Source: Macrocystis pyrifera | Lineage: Eukaryota > Sar > Phaeophyceae > Laminariales > Laminariaceae | Direction: 5' to 3' | Assembly: GCA_031763025.1 (NCBI GenBank) | Contig: JASSKH010000029.1 | Span: 1,798,001 to 1,862,000 of the forward strand | Length of the DNA: 64,000 bases | In this document: in pieces, positions 54,003 through 63,691 of the stretch | How positions within the stretch are numbered: the stretch's first letter is position 1 | Layout: each line of letters opens with the position of its first letter | Made by a program: the position numbers and the translations under genes | The notes under the pieces: model-generated | What the model saw: only the letters and a program-made list of their open reading frames with translations | Told to the model about the DNA's origin: nothing | Database searches by the model: none

Positions 54003-55716
54003 CAACGCTGCGGCGATTCGTTGCAGCTTCTGCTGATGCTAATGCTGTAGCTGCTTCTGCTGCTGCTGCTGCAAATGCTGCCGCAATATCCACTGAATGT
54101 TCGTATGTACTCGGATTACTGTTTCACTTGGTCGTTTTTGTACCCAAATGGTTCCTTTTGATACGTGAAAAAATATTTTTTGTCGTTTTGCTCCTGCATT
54201 TTGCGTACGTACTGCAATTTCTCGTTTTTGGCTTGGTTATTTTCATCTATATCGTTGCTATGCTGCTGCTGTGGTGCTGCTGCGTTGTTGCCGTACATCA
54301 TGCTGCACTTGTGTGTGTACATATTTCGGTATCGTCAATGAAATTCCGTAGGTTTGGCGATTGCGGCATACCAGGGTACATACTTTTTTTCTTCCTTATT
54401 TTCATGTCGTTGCTATGCTGCTGCTGCCAACGCGGATTATTGTTTTTATTGGCCATTTTTGTACCCAAATGGTTTTTTTGATACGTAAACAAAATATTTT
54501 GGTCGTTTTGCTCCTGCATTTTGCGTACGTACTACGTTTTCTCGTAATTCGTTTTGTTGCTATGCTGCTGCGTTGTTGCCGTACAGCATGCGGAGGTGGG
54601 TCTACAGTGAGGTACCAAAAATACTTTTCGGACGGCCTCGGGGTACATACTTTTTTCTCCCTTCTTTTCATATCGTTGCTACGCTGCTGCTGCCAACGCT
54701 GTGGCGATCCGTTGCTGCTTCTGCTGCTGCTGCTGCTCTGCTTTTAGTGCTGCCGCAATATTCACTGAATGTTTGTATGTACTCGGATAATTGTGTTTCC
54801 TGGTCGTTTTGTGGCGCTGCTGCGTTGTTGCCGTACATCATGCTGGACATGATTTGTGTGTCTATTACACTTAAACTTGTGCGTGTGTACATATTTCTGT
54901 ATCGTCAATGATTTTTTTTGTGGTGCTGCTGCGTTGTTGCCGTACATCATGCTGGACGTGATTTGTGTGTGTACTGTACTACACTTGTGCGTCTACATAT
55001 TTCTGTATCGTCAATGAAATTACGTACTTGCTGCTTCTGCTGCTGCTGCTGCTGCCGTCGTATTGCAAGCGATTACGTACTGCTGTTGTGCCGCTGTAAG
55101 AGTAGTACAAATAATGAACTCCCCCCCCCCCCCCCCCCTTCCCCCTCCCCCGCCATTCCCTGCACGCCACTCCCGCCCCGCGCACCCTATATGTTTACTT
55201 CGACCAGGTCCGTGGCAAGTGCTACAACTGCCGCCTGACGGACTCCACCATCAAAGACGGAGACATCATCATCAACCGCAAAAAGACTCCCTTCCATTTC
55301 GCCTGCTCCAGGGCTTCGCGGAATTCCGAAGCAGTACGTCAAGCAGACTGTCGCCATCCAGGACGAACGAAAGGAAACAAATTGTTTCCCACATTTCCCA
55401 AAATCACGATTATTTCTTCCTACACATATCCAACGGGTTCAACAGCGAACAGATCCACATTCTGGGTATCCCGCCTCGTTACTACAGCATCCTGGAAGAC
55501 TTTACATATCATGTCTGTCTCATCCAAACTCCTATGCTGGTTACATCGAAATCGCGGCCGCCCAGCAACTATACCAGGTACAACATTTCCATAACCGTTG
55601 TCGTTGCCGGCACTGCTGCTTTCTCTCCTGTCCCAAACCTTCCTTTAAACAACAGCATGTATGTTGTATATCATCCACATGCCAAGCACTACTACTCCAC
55701 TCTCTCCCCACACTGA
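53027..55716 (+). pseudogene. Zinc-finger/OTU-like gene, unit 2 copy
   Basis: Exon B (about 53027-53396) has a nonsense change: the AAG after FATC in the sister copies is TAG here. Exon C (from 53562) has lost about 70 bp including its donor, running from GGGACGTGAA straight into intron sequence. The 3' exon retains GKCYNCRLTDSTIKDGDIII and TPFHFAC in one frame and the OTU-like end (YVVYHPHAKHYYSTLSPH, stop at 55716) in another, with a 7-bp CCAGGTA insertion inside the conserved QQLYNI codons. It is inactivated by at least three independent lesions. Confidence 0.55.
55572..55580. repeat. TACCAGGTA motif 12, absent from sister units
   Basis: Unit 2 reads CAACTA-TACCAGGTA-CAACATT. Units 1 and 3 read CAACTATACAACATT (about 52366 and 58807). 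It disrupts the reading frame of the OTU-like exon. Confidence 0.95.
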
Positions 55717-57592
55717 TGAAAGATGTTATTCTTCTTATTAGACGAATGTCATTCTTACTCTTGCGTCACCTGATCTTACGTTTCACATTACATTAATAAA
55801 TAAACGCGATTATTACATCCTTCACCGTTTATTACACACATACATTTAGTTTGGTTGGCTTTGGGCTATTGTGATATGAGTAGAGTTGTCGCCAATCAAT
55901 TGCAGATTTATGTACACGAAACGACGGAATACCCACTCCGAAGGAAAGCCTTGTAGATACAACTATAATTACGATTTTTGAGGTCGTTGTCACTTGCTAG
56001 CTCTTGGCAGACAGACCGACTGATAGACAGCTCTTCGCAAACAGCCCTTCTTCTTTCTTCTTCGCCAAACAGCCAAACAACCTTTCTTCTTTCTTCTTCC
56101 GCAAACTGCCAACCACAATAGACAGCTCTTTGCACGGCGCCTAAAAGAGGCGTCTCGCCTTCGACGAACGGCATAGATAGGTAGGTGCAGCTGTCAGCGG
56201 CCAAGCTGCTGCTGTCGGTGGCGAACCTGCTGGTGCTGCAACCCCCGCCTCTCCCTTCTCCACGCCCCCTAAGCTCACCTCCCCCTCGTCGAGAGGCGCG
56301 TGGTCCTCGCCCTCTGGCAAGAGAGCGGCAACGACAAAGACCGACCTGGTGCCGGCTGTTGTGTGCGACCAGTGCACGGACCAGCACTTGGTCAAGAACT
56401 CCGCGCCTGGTGGCAAAAACGTGGCCTTCGCCACCTGCAAGGATCTCACGTGCGCTGGTGGCGGGATCATCCTGACAGGGCAACCGACTGCGAGTTCTGT
56501 GCTCGCCCGATCAAGGAAGGGACTGTCTCGTACTCCCTCGAGACTGCTGACGGTGGTGAGTGTCTTATGTCTATTGTGCATGCTGTATGTTGCCAGTACG
56601 TTTTTTGGGGGTTTTCAATTGCCTTTTTGCATACAAACCTACGTCAAAGCGTTTATTTTTTTTTTACTCATCCATGCTCGTTCTTTCCCCTTCGTGCGTT
56701 GCGTCGGCTCCTCATACACACAGTGCACGCGAACGCGCACATGCACAACTGTTTGCGGGACGTGAACGAAGGAACGGAGGATTCAGCTGTCACCGTCACC
56801 GCTGCACCGAACGACGTGAGTGCTGCTGCTACTGTGGTGCATTTTCGATGCATGCACACGATTTCTGTGTGTACATGTTTTGGTGACCCTACGTACTCAT
56901 TTTGCTCGTTTTCGGCTGCCGCTGCTGCTGCTGCTGCTGTCAGCGCCACGCCGTGAGTGCTGCTGCTGCTGTGTACCTGCTTCTCCTGTGCACTCGCTGC
57001 TGCAGTAGTGCTGCTGCGTTGTTGCCGTGCTGTGCACGTGCTGCTCCTGTGCACTTGCTGCTGCTGTATGTAGTGCTGCTGCGTTGTTGCCGTGCATCAT
57101 GCTGGAAGCGTACATATTTTCGGATCGTCAATTCCGTAGGTTTTGCGCTGGCGGCATACCAGGGTACATGCTTTTTTTCTTCCTTATTTTCATATCATTG
57201 CTATTCTGCTGCTGCTGCTGCTGCTGCTGCTGCCAACGCTGCGGCGATTCGTTGCAGCTTCTGCTGCTGCTAATGCTGTAGCTGCTTCTGCTGCTGCTAA
57301 TGCTAATACTGCCGCAATATCCACTGAATGTTCGTAGGTACTCGGATTACTGTTTTTCTTGGTCGTTTTTGTACCCAAATAGTTCTTTTGATACGTGAAA
57401 AAATATTTTTGTCGTTTTGCTCCTGAATTTTGCGTACGTACTGCTTTTTCTCGTTTTTGGTTTGGTTATTTTCATATCGTTGCTATGGTGCTGCTGTGGT
57501 GCTGCTGCGTTGTTGCCGTACATCATGCTGCACATGCGTGTGTACATATTTCGGTATCGTCAATGAAATTCCGTAGGTTTTGCGATTGCGGC

Positions 57593-57601
57593 ATACTAGG
57601 T
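57593..57601. repeat. TACTAGGTA variant motif, absent from sister units
   Basis: Unit 3 reads GCA-TACTAGGTA-CCAGGG. Unit 2 reads GCATACCAGGG and unit 1 GCACACCAGGG. This is again a 5-bp insertion plus TA duplication, with CTAGG instead of CCAGG. Confidence 0.8.
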
Positions 57602-57773
57602 ACCAGGGTGCATACTTTTTTTCTTCCTTATTTTCATATCGTTGCTATCCTGCTACCAACGCGGATTATTGTTTTTATTGGCCGTGTTTGTACCCAAATG
57701 GTTTTTTTGATACGTAAAAAAAATATTTTGGTCGTTGTTCTCCTGCATTTTGCGTACGTACTACTTTTTCTCG

Positions 57774-57782
57774 TACCTGGTA
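57774..57782. repeat. TACCTGGTA motif 13, absent from sister units
   Basis: Unit 3 reads TTTTTCTCG-TACCTGGTA-TTTCG. Unit 1 (about 50848) reads TTTTTCTCGTATTTCG and unit 2 TTTTCTCGTAATTCG. Confidence 0.95.
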
Positions 57783-59170
57783 TTTCGTATTGTTGCTATG
57801 CTGTTGTTGCTGCGTTTTTGCCGTACAGCATGCGGAGGTGGGTCTATAGTGAGGTACCAAAAATACTTTTCGGACGGCCTCGGGGTACATACTTTTTTCT
57901 CCCTTCTTTTCATATCGTTGCTATGCTGCTGCTGCCAACGCTGTGGCGATCCGTTGCTGCTTCTGCTGCTGCTGCTGCTCTGCTTTTAGTGCTGCCGCAA
58001 TATTCACTGAATGTTTGTATGTACTCGGATACTTGTGTTTCCTGGTCGTTTTGTGGCGCTGCCGCGTTGTTGCCGTACATCATGCTGGACATGATTTGTG
58101 TGTCTATTACACTTAAACTTGTGCGTGTATACGTATATATCTGTATCGTCAATGATTTTTTTTGTGATGCTGCTGCGTTGTTGCCGTACATCATGCTGGA
58201 CGTGATTTGTGCGTGTACTGTACTACACTTGTGTGTGTAAATATTTCTGTATCGTCAATGAAATTACGTACTTGCTGCTTCTGCTGCTGCTGCTGCTGCC
58301 GTTGTATAGCAAGCGATTACGTACTGCTGTTGTGCCGCTGTAGAGCAGTACAAATAATGAACTCTGTCCCCCCCCCCCCCCCCTCCCCCCTCCCCCGCCA
58401 TTCCCTGCACGCCACTCCCGCTCCGCGCACCCTATGTTTACTTCGACCAGGTCCGTGGCAAGTGCTACAACTGCCGCCTGACGGACTCCACCATCAAAGA
58501 CGGAGACATCATCATCAAGCGCAAAAATACTCCCTTCCATTTCGCCTGCTCCAGGGCTTCGCGGAATTCCGAAGCAATACGCCAAGCAGACTGTCGCCAT
58601 CCAGGACGAACGAAAGGAAACAAATTGTTTCCTACATTTCCCAAAATCACGATTATTTCTTCCTACACAATCCAGCGGGTTCAACAGCGAACAGATCCAC
58701 ATTCAGGGCCTCCCGCCTCGTTACTACAGCAGCCTGGAAGACTATTTACATATCATGTCTCATCCAAACTCCTATGCTGGCTACATCGAAATCGCGGCCG
58801 CCCAGCAACTATACAACATTTCCATAACCGTTGTCGTTGCCGGCACTGCTGCTTTCTCTCCTGTCCCAAACCTTCCTTCAAACAACAGCCTGTATGTTGT
58901 ATATCATCCACATGCCAAGCACTACTCCACTCTCTCCCCACACTGATGAAATATGTTTAGTCTTCTTATTAGACGAATGTCATTCTTACTCTTGCGTCAC
59001 CCGACTTACGTTTCACATTACATTCATAAATAAACGCGGTTATTTCATCCTTCACCGTTTCTTACGCAAATACTTTAGTTTGGTTGGCTTTGGGCTATGA
59101 CGCCAATTAATTAATTGCAGTTATATGTACAAGAAACGACGGAATACCCACTCCGAAGGAAAGCCTTGTA

Positions 59171-59504
59171 TATATATATTTTTTTTTTTATCCATCGCTT
59201 TTACTTCCCGGCCCATTCGTAGGAGGTTTGTACCCTCGACGATCCTCTGGACAAGCCGTGGTCACAGGTATCGTCCATCCCTTCTCCCCCCGGTACGTGC
59301 CTTTATTTTTTGTCGCGCGTAGGGTTCAGCATTCCCACTGCTCGTCGATTTTCATCGAATGTAGCCAACTCACGCTTTCGCGCTTTCCGCTTATCAATTT
59401 TTTATGCAAGAAAAAGTCCCTATGAGCATGCACTCGGTGGGACTTGAACCCACGAAATTGATCTTGACAGGCACGCGGACCACCTACCAAGCCACCGGGG
59501 ACGC
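59171..59504 (-). mobile_element. tRNA-derived SINE, copy 2 (full length)
   Basis: Minus-strand, full-length copy. The poly(A) tail is at its left edge (poly T 59178-59189), followed by the shared body and a 76-bp tRNA-like head at 59429-59504. It abuts unit 3 of the triplicated array on one side and the resumed 368-bp repeat on the other. A target-site duplication is not clear, perhaps because the junction coincides with the array edge. Confidence 0.88.
59429..59504 (-). other. tRNA-like head of the SINE with A and B boxes
   Basis: On the minus strand: GCGTCCCC, an A-box match TGGCTTGGTAGG (59483-59494), then a B-box match GGTTCAAGTCC (59440-59450) inside a perfect 5-bp T stem (GTGGG/CCCAC). 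The acceptor stem has two mismatches and the anticodon stem does not pair, so it is a tRNA relic serving as a pol III promoter, not a tRNA gene. Confidence 0.8.
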
Positions 59505-59511
59505 CGGCGGT

Positions 59512-59780
59512 CTACATGCATCCCCGTATAGTATCTGGAATAACAGTCGCAGGAGTTGACTCACAGCAACCGAGCCAAAATGCGTATGTACTACTTCCTG
59601 GTCGCGTGTTCCGACTTGCTCGCGCGGTGTCAAACTGCGTACGTACTGGTGCCGTTCGTGCTGCAGCGTACTGAAGTTCATCAACAACAGCAGAGTATTT
59701 TGGGACGCAGTCCGTTAAATTCAGTATACTTCATCTGCGGGCCCTTTCGATACATGTCTCAGATGTCTCAAGGTACTGAA
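59512..59780. repeat. 368 bp-type repeat, right part after the array
   Basis: CTACATGCATCC, ACAGTCGCAGGAGTTGACTCA, GTCGCGTGTTCCG, CTTGCTCGCGCGGTG and CTTCATCTGCGG match 60620-60850. It joins the interrupted left part at 48850-48981 across the array. Confidence 0.8.
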
Positions 59781-59806
59781 ATATTAATATTTGATCGTAT
59801 ATTATA

Positions 59807-59815
59807 TACCTGGTA
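59807..59815. repeat. TACCTGGTA motif 14
   Basis: Exact 9-mer, context ATA-motif-TAT. Confidence 0.8.
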
Positions 59816-59944
59816 TATCAACACTCCAAGCAGCATGTGATACTGTTCGAGGCATACTATATTAATAGCTACTTTGCAAGAATAACTATACGTAACCAAT
59901 GCCAGCTACCCAAGAGCTACCAGGTGTTGTTTATCAACTTTACG

Positions 59945-60145
59945 TACTCGTAGGTGCCTCCTGGCTTGGAATGTAATACACAGCATTTTTCGTTTCGACG
60001 AACAGCAGTACATTACTGCTGCCATGTGCCCACTATATCCTCGTTAATGTAATGCAACTATGCGTGGAAAAGATGCTGTGGGTCATCCGCCAAGAAAACG
60101 TGGCGGCTACGCAGACATGTACACGGTGACTCCAGATGTTCTACC
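59945..60145. repeat. ~200 bp dispersed repeat, copy 2
   Basis: Direct partner of 45640-45840. It is continuous here, where the other copy is cut by a SINE. Its CGTGGCGGCTACGCAGA and CTCCAGATGTTCTAC part recurs at 60470-60515. Confidence 0.85.
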
Positions 60146-60149
60146 ACGT

Positions 60150-60860
60150 GTTACGCAAACAAGGAACGTTGCGAGAGTCTCACTCCGCAAAAAAAATATA
60201 TAGCAGCTGTGTACCTGGTGGTCAGCGCGGAGCCAACTTAGGTGGAGACCTGTACATGCAGCAGTTGTTAATAGTCCTAGATGACAGTCGCAGGAGTGGA
60301 CTCACACCAACCCAGTCAGAAAGCACAAACACTAAATACTTGTCGCGTATTCCGCCTTGCTCGTGCGGTGTCACAACTGCGTGCCGTTTGTGCTGCAGGG
60401 TACTGGGGTTAATGAAGAAACCTTTGCATTTTGGGACTCTGTCGTTTGTGTTGTGTTCAACAAACAAACGTGGCGGCTACGCAGAAACGAACACGGTGAT
60501 TCCAGATGTTCTACACCGTGTTACACAAATAAGGAGCGACGCGAGGGTCTCACTTCGCCATGAAAATTATAGAAGCGGTGTACCAGGTCGTCGGCGCCAC
60601 GTTAGGTGGTGACCTGTACATGCATATATTAATTGTATCATACCTGAAAAAACAGTCGCAGGCGTTGACTCACACCGACCCAGCCAGAATGCACAAATAC
60701 CAATTACTTGTCGCGTGTTCCGCCTTGCTCGCACGGTGCCAAAACTGTGTACCGTTTGTGCCGCGGCGTACTGGGGTTGATGAAGAAACATTGCATTTTG
60801 AGACGCTGTCCCTTGTGTTCAGTAACGTACTTCATCTGCGGACCATTTTGCCTTGATACG
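60150..60860. repeat. 368 bp tandem repeat, two units
   Basis: ACAGTCGCAGG anchors at 60284 and 60652 are 368 bp apart. The units share GACCTGTACATGCA, CTTGTCGCGT(A/G)TTCCGCCTTGC, TACTGGGGTT(A/G)ATGAAGAAAC and TTTGCATTTTGGGAC-like sequence. The frames of up to 158 codons within are not conserved between units. Confidence 0.85.
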
Positions 60861-61680
60861 AGTCTCTGAATTATCGAGGTACGTGTACGTAAATAAAAAT
60901 ATTCGATAGCACCTCGTATGTCAGCCGTATTTCCCTGTCTCGAGCCCTCTGACCACATTATTCTCTGTATTATCAATCATGTACAATAATTATAGGGTAA
61001 AGTGGCCTGTTGTAGCAATTTCATTAAATGACATTACAGATTATCGGGGTGTATCATAGGTTTGTCACGGTATGGTGGCAGATGCTTGCTGTAGATATGA
61101 GGTTCATTGCCAGAGCTGCCCCCAGATTTCGCTGCTGTGAGGTCGCCGCTGTTCATGCCGATGCTACCCGTCTGCTTGCTGCGCTTTGCTGCTCTTTCGA
61201 TCTTCTAGCAGACACTCTACTAATGTAGACCCCGCTCGCAGTGGTGCCCATATACCTGGAATAGCGGAAGCTGTCAGAATACAGCTCCCCGATCTGCCCG
61301 TGCTACGTATATTCATACCGGTATAATAGCCATATGGCCTGTTTTGTGACCATGTGCGAGCTTTCGGGGAAACTTGAGGTCATCAGCAGCGACGCTGTGC
61401 TGTGTTGCCATGCTGCTTAAATTACGCAACAACACATACATGTTTGTTTATGGATTAAATCAACCTACAAACCGCAGTGCTCTCCCTGTTGCACACCTCG
61501 TTGTTGGCGCGCGGCAGCATGAAACGTTAACCATGGCCCAGGCCTCTGTCGACATCCACCCCGCCAGTCTTGACTCAAACCCCCTCCTCGCCGCTACGAG
61601 TATATAACGGCTCTTCAAGGGGTGTGAACGTGTGGTGGACCGGGCTGGTTCGAAGTTGGCCGAGCCCCTGTATTGCGTTA
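60861..61680. other. No supported gene
   Basis: Short frames only. One TACCTGGAA near-motif lies at 61253. Confidence 0.35.
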
Positions 61681-61682
61681 TT

Positions 61683-62225
61683 GGATCCCCTGGTTTAGTG
61701 GATCACTTTGTCAAAAATGAGTGGTCGTACCGGGTTATTGGTGGATCACTATTATTTCAAAAATAATAGCTGGTGGATCACCATGTATGTATGTGGTCCG
61801 CGTGCCTGTCAAGATTATCAATTTCGTGAGTTCGAGTCTCACCGAGTGCATGCTCGTAGGGGCTGTTTCTTGCATTAAAGAGATTGATTAGCGGAAAGCG
61901 CGAGAGCGTGAGTTAGCTATATTCGATGAAAATCGACGAGCAGTGGGAATGCTGAACCCTATGCGCGATAAAAAATAAAGGCACGTACCGGGGGGGAGAA
62001 GGGAAGACACCTGTGACCACGGCTTGTCCAGAAAGTCGTCGAGGGTAACACCATTAGGCTGGAAAGTGAAAGTGATGAGTAAAAAAAATAAATAAATAAA
62101 TAAAAAAAATGTATGTGTGTTTAGTGGATCACATTTATTTCGGGAAATGAGTGGTGGATCACCGGCTTACTTAGTGGATCACATTTTGGAAAATGAGTGG
62201 TGGATCACTGGGCTAGCTAGCGTGT
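61683..62225. repeat. TAGTGGATCAC repeat field, split by a SINE
   Basis: At least four units of the form TTAGTGGATCACATTT, an AT-rich piece, GAAAATGAGTGGTGGATCAC, about 55 bp each. The SINE at 61796-62108 interrupts the array between two units. Confidence 0.85.
61796..62108 (+). mobile_element. tRNA-derived SINE, copy 3
   Basis: Plus-strand copy that starts within the tRNA-like head (GTCCGCGTGCCTGTCAAG), has an intact B-box region (GAGTTCGAGTCTC) and the same body, and ends in an (AAAT)n/poly(A) tail. A 9-bp target-site duplication ATGTATGTG occurs at 61787-61795 and 62109-62117. Confidence 0.93.
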
Positions 62226-62840
62226 CACAATTCTAAAAAGAGCTGCTGGCGGTGAATCATGATATATATTTATTGTTCTTGTTTTATTAGTTATTAAGGG
62301 CGACCGTTAGGAGTACGAGATCGGACTTGAGTCATGACATTTTTTTTTTTTTTTTTATTTTTTGTTTACATAGTGCTACTGTTATGGTTTTAGACCGTTT
62401 CAGGAGTTACGACGACTTGCGTTTTTGTATCAGCAGGGGACGCGTCATTTACGGCCCCTCCCCCATTTGTGGATTGCCACTCTTTCTCGCTCCTCTTCGG
62501 CGGTCCTACGTGTTGCCTCGGTCATCGCTCTCGACCGGAGGCTCAAAGCAATCAGTTTACCATCTACATACCTGGGAGACCTTCTCCCTAGCGGCAGAAG
62601 CACGCTATACCCCTCTGGGACACGTGCGAGCCCACGTCTCGACTCGGTTGGATCGTGGCCAGACTTGAGGTTGGTCTTATTATTTGTATATTTTAGGCAT
62701 GTGTTGTAATCCTGTTCTATCCTGTATCTGAAGCGGACTGTCGACGGCTGATTTTTTAAAATAGGCTCATGCCCGTGCTGCTTGCCTCATCCTGACCCAA
62801 GACCTCATGACCTATACGCTCCCGATCCATATCATGGTGT
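62226..62840. other. No supported gene
   Basis: Contains an 18-T run at 62341-62358. A 113-codon frame from the T run shows no domain. Confidence 0.35.
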
Positions 62841-62844
62841 CCAA

Positions 62845-63050
62845 TCCGAGACACGCGCTTGCACGCACTGGGGATCGTTCTACGCATCCCACTCTGTTTT
62901 GTTTTTTTTATTTGTGCGGGACCCTGAGATCTCTGTGGGTTTTATGCACACGAGGATACGTACAGCAGCAATACGTATAGCATGCGATACTTGCTGCTGT
63001 GCTGCTGTACTACAGCAGTATTAAAATAGCAGTCCTGCTGTTTTGTTTTT
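62845..63050. repeat. ~195 bp dispersed repeat, copy 2
   Basis: Direct partner of 40530-40730, with a small insertion (AATACGTATAGC) near 62970. Confidence 0.9.
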
Positions 63051-63364
63051 TATTTTTTTCGTTTTGCCTCGAATGTTTTCGCTTTGTTTTTCGGGGGAGG
63101 CAACGGACACACTCAGGAGCATATAATGCCCTGGCGTGTGTCTTATCTCTTGGTTCTAACGGCTACCCTATCCAGTTCTGTTTGCCCCTTTGCACTTTGA
63201 GGCTTTGTTGGGATGGCACAGGTGGGAGTCCAAAGCTTGCAGCACACTCGTTAGGCCCCACCCTTTTCTTTCCACCGGCAGCGATAAAAATGAATGAAAA
63301 GCAAAAGCCCGAACGTGATGTGACCTGTGGTTTGTGCGGCCCCGAGTGTGCTCGCTTTAGTGAC

Positions 63365-63650
63365 TCCCGGGCCGGGTATCCACTTGCCATCTGTCCGTCT
63401 GCGCGTCCGCTGCTGTCGCCGTACGCCACTCGTCGCTATCGCGACGCGTGGCTCTGCATTGCTGCGAACGCGGCACTTGCTCCACTTTCTCTGCTGTGGG
63501 CACTACCCACAAGTGCCTGCAGCAGGGTGCACGGAAGAGCAAACCGCGACGCGTGGCTCTGCATTGCTGCGAACGCGGCACTTGCTCCACTTTCTCTGCT
63601 GTGGGCACTACCCACAAGTGCCTGCAGCAGGATTCACGGGGAGATACCTC
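63365..63650. repeat. 105 bp tandem duplication with a relative at 41.75 kb
   Basis: GCGACGCGTGGCTCTGCATT starts at 63441 and 63546, and the following CTCTGCTGTGGGCACTACCC is identical in both. The upstream GTCGCCGTACGCCACTCGTC matches 41790-41815. The 249-codon frame spanning it is repeat-driven. Confidence 0.93.
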
Positions 63651-63691
63651 TTGGTCTAAATGTACGATTATTTTTACAGAGTAGTTACTCT

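Larger units (their letters stand above)
52729..55955 (+). repeat. Triplicated unit 2 (3227 bp)
   Basis: Second unit. The junction with unit 1 reads CCGAAGGAAAGCCTTGTA then GATACAACTA, the same as the junction with unit 3. The 5' minisatellite is longer here than in units 1 and 3. Confidence 0.95.
56185..58946 (+). pseudogene. Zinc-finger/OTU-like gene, unit 3 copy (best preserved)
   Basis: Exon B (56185-56555) encodes VVCDQCTDQHLVKNSAPGG, then KNVAFATCKDLTC and, one frame over, ATDCEFCARPIKEGTVSYSL. One extra C after LTCA relative to the sister copies does not restore a single frame. Exon C (56724-56815) is intact and phase-compatible (phase 1 in, phase 0 out). The 3' exon has KCYNCRLTDSTIKDGDIII with TPFHFAC (a C-x2-C...H-x2-C arrangement), then in another frame YLHIMSHPNSYAGYIEIAA and YVVYHPHAKHYSTLSPH with stop at 58944-58946. 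The HY near the end matches the catalytic His position of OTU cysteine proteases, and no catalytic Cys box is recognised upstream. Either unseen introns reconcile the frames or all copies descend from a broken parent. Confidence 0.45.
55956..59170 (+). repeat. Triplicated unit 3 (3215 bp)
   Basis: Third unit, ending at GGAAAGCCTTGTA. Instead of a fourth unit, the sequence passes into the poly(T) end of a minus-strand SINE. Confidence 0.95.

Noticed and set aside
49876-58240. Long Leu/Cys/Ala-rich frames across the CTG-rich middle of the triplicated units
   Set aside because: They arise from CTG triplets read in different frames and are not conserved between units; the region is better read as intron or spacer.
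59429-59504. A functional tRNA gene on the minus strand
   Set aside because: It has good A and B boxes and a perfect T stem, but the acceptor stem has two mismatches, the anticodon stem does not pair, and the sequence continues into a repeated body with an A tail. It is a SINE head.
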